From the NCBI RefSeq assembly GCF_029867415.1, contig NC_081181.1, forward strand, positions 70,094,144-70,158,143: a stretch of 64,000 nucleotides of DNA, given 5' to 3'. The DNA is from Vicia villosa (lineage: Eukaryota; Streptophyta; Magnoliopsida; Fabales; Fabaceae). Positions 21,127 through 32,852 of this stretch are shown piece by piece (position 1 is the first letter of the stretch; each line of letters begins with the position of its first letter). The position numbers and the translations under genes are program-made. Under the pieces are notes generated by a model. That model was not told where the DNA came from. It saw nothing but the letters and a program-made list of their open reading frames with translations, and searched no databases.

Positions 21127-24100
21127 CTACGTCTTTGCAATCTTTACTTCATGCATGCTAGATTTATATCTCTTCAAGTATTTCCCGTTTACTCTTAAGA
21201 TCCTGCGATCTTCTGCTAACTCTTCTATTTCGTAGGCATTGTTCGAGAATACTTTTAAGATTCGAAAGGGTCCTTCCCAATGTGGGGACCATTTACCAAG
21301 TGCCTGATTCTTTCGATCTATAGGTAGAATAACTTTCCAAACCAGATCATTATTAACAAAAGTTTTACCTTTCACCTTTTTGTTATATGCTCTGGACACT
21401 CTTTCCTTTTGCCTCTTTATCATTTCCAATGCTCGAAGCCTGTCTTCGTCCAAATCTACTAACTCGTTCATCATTAATTCCCAGTATACGTTGGGAGGAA
21501 TGTCTGCTTGCCTTTGTATTCTTACTGATTGCAAACATATCTCAATTGGAAGTACTGCGTCATGTCCAAACGTTAACTGAAAAGGAGTTGTATTTGTGGC
21601 TTCTTTTGGAGATGTTTGAAAAGCCCAAAGTGCCTGATCTAAAGTCTTATTCCAATTCTTGGGTTTCTTTCCTACATGTTTCTTAATAAGGCCAATTATT
21701 ACTTTATTTGCTGCTTCAACCTGGCCATTTGCTTGAGCATAATAAGGTGTAGAAGTAAATAACTTGAAACCTATTTCTCTGGCAAAGTCTTGCATTTTTC
21801 GTCCAGTAAAGACTGATCCCTGATCCGTTGTTATGCTTTCTGGGATTCCAAACCTATATATAATATGTTTTTGAATAAACTCAATCACAGCCTCTTGATC
21901 CACATTTGCCAGCGGTATTGCTTCGACCCATTTTGTGAAATAGTCTATTCCCACCAAAATGTATCTTTGACCTTTAGAGGACTTGGGGTGAATTTCTCCA
22001 ATCAAATCTAGTGCCCATCCCCTAAAAGGCCATGGTTTTACTATCGTACTTAGTTCGTTTGCTGGGGCGTGTTTGATACCTGCGTGTTCTTGGCATTCTT
22101 GGCACCCTTTTGCAAATTCTATGCAATCATTTAACATCGAAGGCCAATACATCCCATATCGAAACAAAAGCCATTTCATTTTGTGCCCTGCTTGATGTGC
22201 ACCACATGCCCCACTATGTACGTTCGACAGAGCCAAGTATGCTTCTGCTTCTCCCAAGCATTTTAACAATACCCCTTCAGGAGTTTTCTTGAACAATTCA
22301 TTTCCCATCAGATAATATGACAGGGCTCTATACTTGATTTTTCTGTCTGTATCCGTCGAAGGATTTTTCAGATAGTTAATAATTGGACTCCTCCAATCTG
22401 TGTCTGTTAATGAATCTATATTCAGTACCTCGAATTGTTCTTTGTTGGCATAACCCAATCGTGAGTTCTCCAGATCACTTGGCGAAAGTTTAGTAAACAT
22501 TGCTCTTCCTCTTACTTCAATCAATTCTTCCAACTTTTCTTTTGATACTTTATATCCTGAGGCTAATTGTGCCAAGTCGTTTGCTTCTTGGTTATTCACT
22601 CTTGATACGTGTTTTAATTCCACATATTCAAATTTCTTGAGTAGCCTATTTGCAATAACAAAATACATGATCAAATTCTCTTTGATACACTTGTACTCTT
22701 TTGTCATTTGCTTGATGACCAATTCGGAGTCTCCTTTAATTTCGACTCTGGTTGCCCCCAATTCTAACAAAGCCTCAAGTCCAGCAATCAATGCTTCATA
22801 TTCAGCTTCATTATTGGAGCATAATGGACCTTCAATTTTATACTTGAGCTTTGTTGGAATTCCATCAGGAGAAATTATCAATATTCCAACACCAGTACCC
22901 TCTCTATGCGTTGAACCATCGAAATATAACTTCCAAGGTTTCAAATCCACATAATGCTGATGATTCTCAACCACCGCATGGTCAACAATAAAATCTGACA
23001 CAATTTGACCTTTCATTGCCTTGAGAGGCTGAAATACTAATGAATATTCAGTAAGGGCTAAAGCCCACTTGCCAATCCGACTGTGTAGTATTGGCTTAGA
23101 TAACATGTGTTTAATAACATCACAATGAGATGAAACGTAGACGTCAACTGGCTTTATATAATACTTAAGTTTGATACAAGAGAAATACAAACAAAGGCAG
23201 AGTTTTTCTATATCAGTATATCTAGTCTCTGCATCATTGAGTACTCTACTTAAGTAATAAATGGCTCTTTCGATGCCGTTCTCATCTTCTTGGGCTAACA
23301 TGCTGCCTATTGTTTTATCTGATGCTGAGATATACAGGCGCATGTGCTTCTTCCCATTCGGGGGAATGAGAATTGGTGGACACGTCAAGTATTGCTTTAT
23401 TTGATCGAAAGCTTCTTGATGTTCTGCACTCCATTCGAACTTTCCTTGCTTAAGCCATAATAGGGGCGAGAAAGCTTGGGTGCGTCCACTTAAGTTAGAG
23501 ATAAATCTTCTCAAGAAATTTATCTTACCCAATAAAGACTGCAATTCTTTCTTCGTGGATGGAGACTTGGTTTCCATAATGGCTTTTGTCTTGTTTTGGT
23601 TGATTTCTATCCCTTTTTTGTGGACTACGAAACCCAAGAAATCACCTGCCTGCACAAAGAAAGCACATTTAAGGGGATTCATCTTCAAGCCATATTTCCT
23701 CATTCTTTCGAATGATTGGCTTAGATGATCGAGATGACTCATACCCGAGGTAGATTTTACCACGATGTCATCTATATACACTTGCATGAATGTTTCTATA
23801 AAGTCATGAAATATAGAATTCATTGCTCTTTGATAAGTTGCCCCAGCGTTTTTCAGACCAAAAGGCATCACAATCCATTCGTAAGTGCCTATTGCTCCTG
23901 GGCAACGAAATGCTGTCTTGGATACATCATCTTCTGCTATAAAAATTTGATTGTATCCTGAATATCCATCTAACATGCTCAAATACTCAAAACCTGCGGC
24001 TGAGTCTACTAGCATTTCTGCTACAGGCATAGGATACTCATCTTTAGGAGTAGCTGCATTAAGGTCACGAAAGTCTATGCATACTCTTAATGAGCCATTA

Positions 24101-24735
24101 TTTTTGATTACAGGTACTATATTAGCAATCCACTCGACATACCTTGTAGTTCGGATAAATTTGCAACGCAAGAGTCTTTCGACTTCTGTCTTAATCTTCG
24201 AGTGAATCTCTGGCGCGAATCTTCTGGGAGTTTGCTTTATTGGCTTCTTCCCTTCTTTTATTGGTAATTTCAATTCGACTAAGTCTCTTCCGAGACCAGG
24301 CATCTCATCATAATCCCAAGCAAAACAATCTCTGTTGTCTTTCAACATTTTGATGATCGTTGCTTTCAACTCAGGCTCTAGTTTCGCGCTGATGTATGTT
24401 ATTCTCTTTTGATCATTGTCTCCAAGATTTACTTCTTCAAGAGGATCTTGGGCCAACATCTTTATGTTCGACGCCATTGGGTCTTTCTCGAATCCCAAAG
24501 GTTCTTCGTCGTATATTGCATCTAACCTCTGACTTGGTTCTTCTCTTATGATCTCTTCAACTGGAGCCGTGTCTTCAGGGAATTCGAAACTCGTACGTAT
24601 CTCCAATTCTGTTGTTCCTTCCTTGATTGGAACTGTATCTGTCTTTGTACTTGATAGTTCGGCTTCGAGAGCCGCCTTTCTTTTGTTCTCGGCCACATAA
24701 GCCGAAATCTTTTCGAAGAACACAGACTCAGACAT
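21127..24735 (-). CDS. pol: Tat pol polyprotein: RT, RNase H, archaeal-type RNase H, integrase (intact)
   Basis: A 1237-codon frame opens at 24840; the first plausible Met is at 24735 (MSESVFFEK), so about 1202 residues. Counting from 24840: pro-RT linker with [12 protein letters not shown] near 176-187; RT with VCIDFRDLN at 253 and catalytic YIDD at 355-358; RNase H; second RNase H starting [13 protein letters not shown] with E (NEAEYEA), D (GDSELVI) and D ([10 protein letters not shown]); integrase with an HHCC zinc site (AHQAGHK, CQECQ), [14 protein letters not shown] and NGQVEAANK (D, D, E). It ends with an [11 protein letters not shown] tail. No stop or frameshift is seen. It overlaps the end of gag-pro in the +1 frame. 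Confidence 0.9.
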   Translation of the reverse strand: MSESVFFEKISAYVAENKRKAALEAELSSTKTDTVPIKEGTTELEIRTSFEFPEDTAPVEEIIREEPSQRLDAIYDEEPLGFEKDPMASNIKMLAQDPLEEVNLGDNDQKRITYISAKLEPELKATIIKMLKDNRDCFAWDYDEMPGLGRDLVELKLPIKEGKKPIKQTPRRFAPEIHSKIKTEVERLLRCKFIRTTRYVEWIANIVPVIKNNGSLRVCIDFRDLNAATPKDEYPMPVAEMLVDSAAGFEYLSMLDGYSGYNQIFIAEDDVSKTAFRCPGAIGTYEWIVMPFGLKNAGATYQRAMNSIFHDFIETFMQVYIDDIVVKSTSGMSHLDHLSQSFERMRKYGLKMNPLKCAFFVQAGDFLGFVVHKKGIEINQNKTKAIMETKSPSTKKELQSLLGKINFLRRFISNLSGRTQAFSPLLWLKQGKFEWSAEHQEAFDQIKQYLTCPPILIPPNGKKHMRLYISASDKTIGSMLAQEDENGIERAIYYLSRVLNDAETRYTDIEKLCLCLYFSCIKLKYYIKPVDVYVSSHCDVIKHMLSKPILHSRIGKWALALTEYSLVFQPLKAMKGQIVSDFIVDHAVVENHQHYVDLKPWKLYFDGSTHREGTGVGILIISPDGIPTKLKYKIEGPLCSNNEAEYEALIAGLEALLELGATRVEIKGDSELVIKQMTKEYKCIKENLIMYFVIANRLLKKFEYVELKHVSRVNNQEANDLAQLASGYKVSKEKLEELIEVRGRAMFTKLSPSDLENSRLGYANKEQFEVLNIDSLTDTDWRSPIINYLKNPSTDTDRKIKYRALSYYLMGNELFKKTPEGVLLKCLGEAEAYLALSNVHSGACGAHQAGHKMKWLLFRYGMYWPSMLNDCIEFAKGCQECQEHAGIKHAPANELSTIVKPWPFRGWALDLIGEIHPKSSKGQRYILVGIDYFTKWVEAIPLANVDQEAVIEFIQKHIIYRFGIPESITTDQGSVFTGRKMQDFAREIGFKLFTSTPYYAQANGQVEAANKVIIGLIKKHVGKKPKNWNKTLDQALWAFQTSPKEATNTTPFQLTFGHDAVLPIEICLQSVRIQRQADIPPNVYWELMMNELVDLDEDRLRALEMIKRQKERVSRAYNKKVKGKTFVNNDLVWKVILPIDRKNQALGKWSPHWEGPFRILKVFSNNAYEIEELAEDRRILRVNGKYLKRYKSSMHEVKIAKT

Positions 24736-26920
24736 TATTATCGTCATCATCCCAGCCTGTTGGCCGTACTGTCTGATAATTCTCCAATGGTGCTGTATCT
24801 GGTGGTCCATCCATGATCTCTCTATCCCATTGGAATCCATTTGGATGCAAAGTCAAATAGTACAATTCATTTCTATTTGGAGCATACATCTCTTCAGCAG
24901 CATGACAAGGACCTATGTTTGCCAGGTTCCTATCGAAGTTGGTTCTATTTACCTGGTTGACTTCAGCCATGTAGTAACTCTGATCACCTTCGATATTCTC
25001 CACTATACCATCTTCTCTCCAAATCGTCACCCTCTGATGCATTGTTGAGGGTACAGCTGCTACACCATGAATCCATTCTCTACCAAGCAAAAGGTTGTAG
25101 TTTGCTTTTGCTGGTATAACCATAAACATGGTTGGCCTCGTAACTGAGCCTACTGTCAAATTGACTTGAACAACTCCCAGTGTTTGTCCTATTTTGCCTT
25201 CATAATTAGATAAGACCATGTTATGCGGCCTTATATCTGTATCGAACATACCAATTCTTTTCAGCATATATTGAGGCATTAGATTCACTGCTGCTCCTCC
25301 ATCAACTAAGACTTTATTAATACCAACATTCTCAATCTTCGCCCTGATGTAAAGTGGCTTCAAGTGGTTTCGCATACCCTCATCTGGTCTTTCGAAGAAA
25401 GCATTCTGTTCTTCTACTGCACCATTATTCAGCACATAGTAACACACAGGTCTGTGTTTTGTCATTTCTTCGATATCAGCCTCTTCGCAGTCTTCTACTT
25501 CAACTTCCTGGTTAAACTCGTGAGGGAGTACAGATACTACATTACAATTAAGATTTATGGATGACACTCCATCGGAATCAAAATCATTTGTCATTCTATC
25601 CTCTTCTTTCCAGGAATTTGAACGCATCTTCTCTTCTTCATCTAAGAGTTTCTCAGCTTCGAACAACCTGCGTTCCACCGGAGGTTTGTTTAACTTTGCC
25701 CCCTGGTATGAGACTTGGTTGCTACTAGATTCTCCAACTTCTCTTGGCCTGTATTCCTTCTGAGACTTTTTTATCCTCTGATGCCTTCTCCACTGGGATC
25801 GAGACATAGGATTTTTTCCCTTATAATTCTCCAATCGATTCGCCTCTCGACTTGGTCTTTGAAATTGTTTCCTATATGCCATTGCAGTTCTTCCTCCTTG
25901 GTCCCAGCTTCGCCATTTGTTGGTTCTTGCATCAGCTTGTATCCACCTATCCCTGGGTGCATTCGCAGGGACTTTGAAAGTCACTCTTCGAGCTCTAGGG
26001 TGTGGACTATCAGGCCTCTTTGTCGGAGTCCATATGTCGAAACCATAAAGGTTAGGACGCAACCCCTGAGTTTCCCTACTCATATGGCAGTATATGCGTT
26101 CGAATGATCGTGCGAGTCTTTCATCATAGACTGCCCCACATCTGGGACACAGAGCAACTTCAGTGTTTCCTTTGTGGCATCTGACCAAAAATCCTACCAA
26201 GCTTTCATCCATCTTTGGATATAGTTGTAGCAGGGGATTTGGCTCTCTTCCTGGATGTTCCCATCTTTCGCGCCGAGCCATCTCGAAGTTGGCTTCGACT
26301 CTTCGATTCAGCATGATCGAGCACCTTGGACACATCCATTGCTTACCACCGCTTATCTCGTGACATTTCCAAAGATATTCTTTGAGGCTTTCAGTTTTTT
26401 GTGGAGCTTCGATGCCCCCATTTTGCCTTGTTAACCAAGTCTCTAATTCGCCAAACTCAGACACTGGGCGTCTGGCACTGACCATGTTAACTGCTACTGG
26501 AGGAACTTCAGCGATTTGTATTTTCTGGAGTTTCATCCTGATGTCTTCAGTGGCCTCGCTGCTTTCTTCCTTCGAGGCTTCAGTTATCTCTGCCTTGGAA
26601 GCTTTTTCAACATCAGTATTGAAGATTATGTCAGCATTTAGGCTTTCAGTAGCCTGCTTTCCATCAAACTTTGATTTAGTTTCTACAACTTCGACTTCAG
26701 ACGCCTCCACCATGTTGATATCTTCTACCTCACAGAGGCTAGCGTCAGCAATGTTCAGAGGATTTGAATCTACCCTCATTTGATTCTTGGTTTTGTCAGC
26801 AAACTTCAACCTTCCATCATTGAGAGCATTTTGAATTAGATCCCTGAAAAGAAAACATTGAGAAGTTTTATGGCCTAAAAAACCATGATATTTACAGAAA
26901 CCTCTTTCTTCCGTTGTTCC
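24728..26920 (-). CDS. Tat gag C-terminus and protease
   Basis: The frame begins with a Cys/His motif ([17 protein letters not shown], about 26915-26860), then an acidic linker, two CxxC pairs (MCPRCS and LCPRCG, about 26330 and 26145), a basic segment, and the protease: [17 protein letters not shown] and [19 protein letters not shown] replaces the usual DTG/DSG, as is common in legume Tat proteases (family knowledge). It ends in DDDDNNV, overlapping pol by about 110 nt. Upstream it is joined to gag only through a frameshift near 26915. Confidence 0.78.
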   Translation of the reverse strand, partial: GTTEERGFCKYHGFLGHKTSQCFLFRDLIQNALNDGRLKFADKTKNQMRVDSNPLNIADASLCEVEDINMVEASEVEVVETKSKFDGKQATESLNADIIFNTDVEKASKAEITEASKEESSEATEDIRMKLQKIQIAEVPPVAVNMVSARRPVSEFGELETWLTRQNGGIEAPQKTESLKEYLWKCHEISGGKQWMCPRCSIMLNRRVEANFEMARRERWEHPGREPNPLLQLYPKMDESLVGFLVRCHKGNTEVALCPRCGAVYDERLARSFERIYCHMSRETQGLRPNLYGFDIWTPTKRPDSPHPRARRVTFKVPANAPRDRWIQADARTNKWRSWDQGGRTAMAYRKQFQRPSREANRLENYKGKNPMSRSQWRRHQRIKKSQKEYRPREVGESSSNQVSYQGAKLNKPPVERRLFEAEKLLDEEEKMRSNSWKEEDRMTNDFDSDGVSSINLNCNVVSVLPHEFNQEVEVEDCEEADIEEMTKHRPVCYYVLNNGAVEEQNAFFERPDEGMRNHLKPLYIRAKIENVGINKVLVDGGAAVNLMPQYMLKRIGMFDTDIRPHNMVLSNYEGKIGQTLGVVQVNLTVGSVTRPTMFMVIPAKANYNLLLGREWIHGVAAVPSTMHQRVTIWREDGIVENIEGDQSYYMAEVNQVNRTNFDRNLANIGPCHAAEEMYAPNRNELYYLTLHPNGFQWDREIMDGPPDTAPLENYQTVRPTGWDDDDNNV

Positions 26921-27190
26921 AACGGAGGAATTTTGGAATTTGGGGGTAGTATCATTTGGCCATCTTTTACCAGTAAATCAAATATTTCATCACATTTGGT
27001 AATGTCAAATGTATAAGTTTTCTTAGGGAACCTATCATTCTTATCATTTTCTACTGGGTTTTTTCCATTTGCTGGATTTAACAATTTGCAAGCATAAGGT
27101 GGCGCTTCTTTTAATTCAGCCAAGTCTATTTCGACTTCTTCAGGGCTATATGAGTCATTGAAAGACTCCTCATCAACATTCTCGGCTTCG
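26916..27190 (-). pseudogene. Tat gag middle segment, after the solo LTR
   Basis: Minus-strand frame continuing gag beyond the inserted LTR, with PYACKLLNPANGKNPVEN and TFDITKCDEIFDLLV. It runs out of frame near 26915, where the Cys/His motif is read in another frame, so a 1-2-nt shift separates it from the gag-pro ORF. Confidence 0.72.
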
Positions 27191-27195
27191 ACGTA
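27191..27195. other. Target-site duplication ACGTA of the solo LTR (left copy)
   Basis: ACGTA at 27191-27195 and 29275-29279 flank the solo LTR exactly. Confidence 0.92.
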
Positions 27196-29274
27196 TGTAA
27201 CAACCTTCTAAAAACCCCGCGGAAAATATAATAATAATCAGAGTAATCATACAAAAAGGATGTTACAATTAATAAAAGAAATAGAATACCAAGTCATTTG
27301 TCATGCTTTATTAGGAATAATCCAAAACATCAAAATACATGTTCAACACAGCGGAAACTCATTCAACAATGTTATAAAACATTTCCGATAAAATCAACGG
27401 TATATTATACAATAATGGCAAAATAGTGTATCACAAGTAAACTCTAAGACTATCGTCCCCCAGTGTTACAAGATCAGAGCATGACCGACACGACCCAACA
27501 TAACCGGATAAACTCTACGAGTCATCCTCACCGATTGCTTAGGCCGCTACTTCAATCTGAAATCATTAAAGTAAGGGTGAGACTACATCATAATTAAATA
27601 GCATTATAAATCGTCCGATATAGAATTCATAAGCAATTATCCACCCTACTTAGCATATTCAGATTTATCAATTCATACCAATCACAAACACAAGTCGAAA
27701 GTATGCACCAATAACACAACACAATCATAACACCGGAATTCATCCTGACATGTCACAATTTATACAAAGACCATGCAGACTCTTATGCATGTGGTACCAT
27801 ACATGGGATACACCCATCCAACTGATCTTTTTCATCACCGAGATTCAGTTTAACTAGCACAAATTCCACACAATGGGAATTATGCCCACCATTTTGATCC
27901 ATTTCATCACCGGGATCCATCACCAAAAATGTATGCGAATGAATGCAACATATAACATGCTTACAACATCACCAATCCGATGTATCACATCGTCTCATTA
28001 TCATCACCAATTCATCACCAATAAGCATGCATATGTTTTATCATTCATACAATATATCACACGCATACATGTAAGACATCACCCAATAAATATTATAAAC
28101 ACGATACAAAAATCGGACCTTACGTCCATATCACCTATTCATCATATATAATTCACACCACATATAACGTCAAATCACAGTTATATCATTACAACATCAC
28201 CACATTGTCACATTAACCAAATCATGCACACAATGTACAAAACACGCCATAAACGAAATAAATCAAGATTTTCAAAATAAAATCAATTTATTGTTGTTTT
28301 ATTTACTTTATATTGTAGAGTATTTAATTTAAGAAACAACGTCCAAAACGGCGTCTAAAACGGACTTACGGTTTGAAAATTAGAGCTGTTTGAAGTTAGA
28401 ATAGTTTTCAAAACGTGCTGCTGGAATTTGTACCGGAACCCGGTTCGTCCCACATGGGAACCGGTTCCTAGACCCAAAAATTCTATTTTTAACGTTCTAA
28501 CACAGTGGAACCCGGTTCCTCCCACATGGGAACCGGTTCCCACGAACCCAGAAGCTGAAAAACATGATTTTTAAGGCTTTTATGCATCCCAAACACATAC
28601 CAACTCATACCATTACGAAATTAATCACCAATAACATCAAAATACTCCAAATACATGATTCTAATGCACAACCAACATACCATAACACCATGTAACAATA
28701 CTGCATCATCAATTGCAGTCAATTCATCAAATCATGCATGTCAGTGTTGGTATTTCACAAAACCTAACATCCCAAATAGAGATTCTAATCCCTTAATTCA
28801 ATCCTAACATCATCAAAATCATAATACCATATAATTAGAGTAATCACCCCTTACCTGGAATTAGGTTCTTGATTCTCCTTGAGCTTTGGGGTTTTCCTCC
28901 TTCCTTTGCTCTTCTCACTTTACGATCAAAATCTTTTCTCCCAACTCTTCTCTTGTTCATTTCTTTTCTATTTTTCCAATAATAAAATAATAATAGAATT
29001 AGGACTAAGTGTAGAGCTTTTTACTCCATACACCCTCTAATTATCCCTCACACCCCAAAATTCCAATATTCTCTTATTTCCTTGTTTTATGAAAGCATAA
29101 CATAATTTAGTAATGGACTCCACAACTTAACACCCCCTCATTACTAAATACTACACTTGGCCCAAGGACCAATATTCCATAATTCCTCCAATTAGTTCAA
29201 CAAAAATACCAAATAATTCTAAATAATAATTTAATTTCCGATTAAATTAAAATTAGAAAATATGGGGTGTTACA
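27196..29274 (-). mobile_element. Solo LTR (TGTAACACCCC type, 2079 bp) in Tat gag
   Basis: On the minus strand it starts TGTAACACCCCATATTTTC (29274) and ends GGTTGTTACA (27196). It is flanked by ACGTA with no internal region, so a full element inserted and recombined down to one LTR. It shares termini and a long internal stretch (27450-27560, for example CAGAGCATGACCGACACGAC) with the plus-strand LTR at 45413-47287, so both belong to one family, probably a Tekay/Del-like chromovirus. No ORF is meaningful. Confidence 0.88.
28435..28540. repeat. Paired palindrome module in the solo LTR
   Basis: Two pairs. GAACCCGGTTC at 28436-28446 with GGAACCGGTTCC at 28457-28468, and the same at 28508-28518 with 28529-28540. 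Centre spacing within a pair is about 21 bp and the pairs are 72 bp apart. The spacer in both is TCCCACATGG-like. Confidence 0.9.
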
Positions 29275-30950
29275 ACGTACGCCACTCTTTCTTTCTTATA
29301 GCTTTTATTTGCCCTAGCTTTTTCTGCCTTCAGGCGTTCGACCTGTCGAACCCTATCTGCTAATTGGGCCATGTCCCTGAGGTATTGGGTATCTAGTTTC
29401 TTTCTTATTGAATAATCCAAACCACCCGCAGCCATTTCGACGAGTTCATGTTCCGGAACCGTTGTAAAACATCTTGATTTCAACAGGCGGAACCTATTTA
29501 AGTAGTCATCAATTGTCTCTGCGAATTTTCTTTTAACACTGGCCAATTCTTTCAGACTTATCTTAGTTTGACCCATGTAGAATTGCTCGTGGAACAACCT
29601 TTCTAAGTATGCCCATGCGTCTATCGAATTTGGTGGCAAAGTAGTGAACCAAATAAACGCATTTTTTGTCAGCGAACTAGGGAAATATTTAATCCTTAGA
29701 TCCTCGTTTCCCGCTAAGTCTCCTGCTTCTGTTAAATATCTAGCAATATGTTCCACAGTTGACTCATTAGTTTCGCCAGAAAATTTTGTGAATTTAGGAA
29801 CCTTAGTTCCCCTAGGCAATTCTGTTTGCATGATATAATCTTATATAGGGGATGTATAATTTGGACGTCTGAGTCCAGTACTAAGGCCATTATTGGCCAT
29901 AACCCTTTCTATCATGGCAGTTAAATTATTTTCTGTGGCCAGATTTTCTCTTCTAACTCTTTGGACAATCTCATCTGGATGATCGTCCCTACCCAAAATC
30001 CTCAATCTGGGTCGTTCTTCCTCCATTTCTTGTCGAAAGGGGACGGTCCTTTGACTTGAATCCTCCAAGTTAATTACCGGAGTCTTTTCGAACGACTCCG
30101 TCCTTCGTGAGGGGCCTATATCCCTAGGAACCGTCCTAGGTGGGGGAACCATATCTTGCACACGTTCCAAAATAGGCCTCTCTTCTTGATTCACAGGCTG
30201 TTTGTCTTTCCTTTTAGGTGGTGGTACTCCCATGAATTCTGCCATTCGATTCATTTGCGATGATATCTTTTGGAAAATTTCTACGTTTTCTCTATTTGTC
30301 GTAGTAACATTTGCCATTAGTGGGTTCAAGACTGAAGTTAGTTCTCTGGCCAAAACCCCTACCATATCATGGTTGCTTGCATCCATTTCTTGTCGAAATG
30401 CTGCTTGGTTATTTGTGGTGAAATTGGGTATTTGGGTAGAAAAATTAATGTTGCGTCCATTTCGACCCACTGAACTAACATTTGGTGAAAATGTCGTATT
30501 ATGAGTTGAGGTGTTTATAGGTCTTGCCCCTCGGCCGTCTGTTCCAAATGGGAATGGGTATGGCATTCCATATGGACTATTTGGTCTCCATTCGAAGCCA
30601 GAACTTGTGCCTTGACCCATTGAATTGTTTGCAGCGTTTGTCCAGGGATACAGTACATCATATGCACTTGTAGATGAGGGTGCGGTTGTCGACGCGGAAA
30701 CTGGAACAGTTCCTGAATGTCCTGTAGTATTTTCAGGCGCAGTCTGGGAATTGTCTGCAGGTCTCGATCCATTTGGACCCGTTGCATCTCGTGCTTCTTG
30801 AGTAGAAGTCGAATTTGCCGCTCCTGATCCTGAACCTTGTGGGGGATCTTGATTACCCCCTGCACTGGCCGTAACGACCATTTTCCTGTTGTACCTTCGT
30901 TTGGGAATCGGTTGTGCACTGTCTTTTAATTTACCGTTCCTAAGGTTCAT
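29275..30950 (-). pseudogene. Tat gag N-terminal region, one nonsense codon
   Basis: The Met at 30950 opens 369 codons: basic start (MNLRNGKLK), a G/S/T-rich linker, and NVEIFQKISSQMNRMAEFMG. An in-frame TAA at 29841-29843 interrupts it, and the same frame resumes with LPRGTKVPKFTKFSGETNES, the gag core (AFIWFTTLPPNSIDAW, FHEQFYMGQTKISLKELASV, DYLNRFRLLKSRC) and a K/R-rich end where the solo LTR is inserted. The stop looks like a local mutation in a normally continuous frame. Confidence 0.8.
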
Positions 30951-31013
30951 ACAAGGTCTGGATATTGTCTAGACAAAAACAAAACAATTGATTAAATCAA
31001 TCCGCGTGACACT

Positions 31014-31031
31014 GTCCCACTGGGCGTGCCA
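31014..31031 (-). other. Primer binding site region of the Tat element
   Basis: Minus strand TTGGCACGCCCAGTGGGAC follows the 5' LTR end (GTAAACA) by two to three bases. The position is right for a primer site; I could not assign the tRNA. The leader to gag (30951-31013) is short and holds nothing else. Confidence 0.6.
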
Positions 31032-31034
31032 ATT

Positions 31035-32003
31035 TGTTTACGGTGATTTCCGGTAAACAACCGCTAGTCTTCCAAACTATAATAAATATGATTTGGTTAC
31101 TTGCAGGATCGACTAGATTGATCCTAGGACACATAGTCAAGAAGATTGTTATCAATGTTCATTTGAATCATATTCGTAATTTGTCCTCTTCGATGAGTAT
31201 TGTTCGATTCAAGAATCTTGGTAATTGCTTCGTTATATGTAATTATAACTTCAACAAGAAAAATAGATAACATAACATATGAAACTTAAAAATTGTTAAA
31301 ACATAAAGAATCTTAAACTGCAGAAACGTTAAGGACTTTAAAAGTAAATGATCATGAAAGTAAATTCGAAAGTAAAATAAAGATACAGGAATGTAAATGA
31401 CAAGAAATAAATGGAATGCAGTAATTCAGAAATGTATTCGAAAATGAAATACAATACACATGTATTAAAATGGTGGTGTCATACGTACATTTTCTCAGCG
31501 AACTCTTTCTCGTAACACTTGATACTTGAGTAAATATGTGAGTGATTTGTACAAAATGAACACACGGAATCCTAACATAAAGACCCCTATTTATACTAGT
31601 TTCGACCTTAACGGTCCTACACTAATCTGCTGCCACGTTTCTCATCAGAACTTCCAGCGAAGCCATCTGTATTTGGACAGTTACGATACTGCCTTCGAAT
31701 TTCAAATCTTCCCGCCTGAGTCCGTCTTCGACGCGTGGCAGTGTAAAAACACTATGAAAACACGCTAAGTAGTAACACTTAAATATATACTTTATAAATT
31801 TTGTCTAAGTCCCGAAGACATATGCTTTCATTAGTCTTTCAGTGTTCACTATCTTCAACGAACTTAGAAGTCTGTATCTTCGAGGCATGACCATCAGTAG
31901 CCATTCTTTCACTTTTTAAGGGATGGCCATCAGTAACCATCTTTCCTTCGATTCTCAACTCCTTCGAAGGACAAACAATATAAAACGAAATCTTCAGCTA
32001 ACA
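31035..32003 (-). repeat. Tat element 5' LTR
   Basis: 969 bp with the same termini as 14265-15233 and one visible difference. Minus strand TGTTAGCTGAAG...CCGTAAACA. Confidence 0.95.
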
Positions 32004-32008
32004 CCACC
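32004..32008. other. Target-site duplication CCACC (right copy) of the Tat element
   Basis: Follows the LTR at 32003 and pairs with 14260-14264. Confidence 0.93.
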
Positions 32009-32852
32009 ATGATCACTTCTGACCTTTATGATTTTACACTCTTTCTCAGATTGAATCTGAGTGCAGAATTCAAAGAACACTGAATGAGACTCATCCTTGT
32101 GTTTCAAGAACTTTACCCATGTCCAGCGGCTATAATCATCAACGATGACTAATCAATATTTCTTCCCTCTAACAGATGCTGTTTTGACTGGGCCAAACAG
32201 ATCAATGTGCAAGAGTTCTAACGGCCTTGAGGTAGAAACAACATTCTTAGACTTGAATGCAGGTCTGGAGAACTTGCCCTTCTGACATGCTTCACAAAGA
32301 GCATCTGATTTGTATTTCAGATTTGGGAGTCCTCTGACTAGATTTAGTTTGTTAATCTGAGAAATCTTTCTCAAACTAGCATGTCCTAATCTTCTGTGCC
32401 AGACCCATTGCTCTTCAGAAACAGACATAAGACAAGTCATCTTCTGCTTCTTAAGATTAGAAAGATCAATCTTATAAATGTTGTTCTTCCTCTTGCCTGT
32501 AAATAGGATTGAGCCATCCTTTTGACTTACAGCCTTGCAAGACTTTTTGATTGAAGATTATATCATAACCATTGTCACTTAATTGACTTATGGACAATAA
32601 GTTATGCGTTAATCCTTCTACAAGAAGTACATTAGTTATGGAAGGAGAGTTACCAAGACTTATGGTTCCAGAGCCAATGATTTTGCCCTTCTGATCTCCT
32701 CCAAACTTGACTTCTCCACCTGGTTTAAGCACCAGGTCTTGGAATGTAGACCTTCTTCCCGTCATGTGTCGCGAGCACCCAGAGTCCAGGTACCATGACA
32801 TTTTGCTTTCTGTCCTCTTTGCCGCCAAGGATATCTGCAACAGAAATTATCT
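32009..32852 (-). pseudogene. Sirevirus 1 pol N-terminal part: protease and start of integrase
   Basis: The pol frame becomes open after a TAA near 32852. The protease shows SWYLDSGCSRHMTG (active-site DSG), then ITNVLLVEGLTHNLLSISQL. A 1-nt insertion in a T run near 32550 shifts the frame (compare Sirevirus 2). GAG-pre-integrase and integrase follow: HRRLGHASL...CEACQKGKF (HHCC zinc site) and LLHIDLFGPVKT. An in-frame TGA at 32153-32155 follows RGKKY. The integrase core continues to 32009 and is interrupted by the Tat element. Confidence 0.82.

Larger units (their letters stand above)
14265..32003 (-). mobile_element. Complete Tat-lineage Ty3/gypsy element with antisense PMD genes
   Basis: 969-bp LTRs (14265-15233 and 31035-32003) differ at only one position that I can see. 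The minus strand has gag, gag-pro and pol with two RNase H domains (RT-linked plus an archaeal-type one), a Tat-clade mark. Between pol and the 3' LTR there are 5.9 kb with two genes in the opposite (plus) orientation. Antisense extra ORFs in the 3' region are known in some Tat elements such as maize Grande. Gag is interrupted by a solo LTR (27196-29274). Without it the element is about 15.65 kb. Confidence 0.93.
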
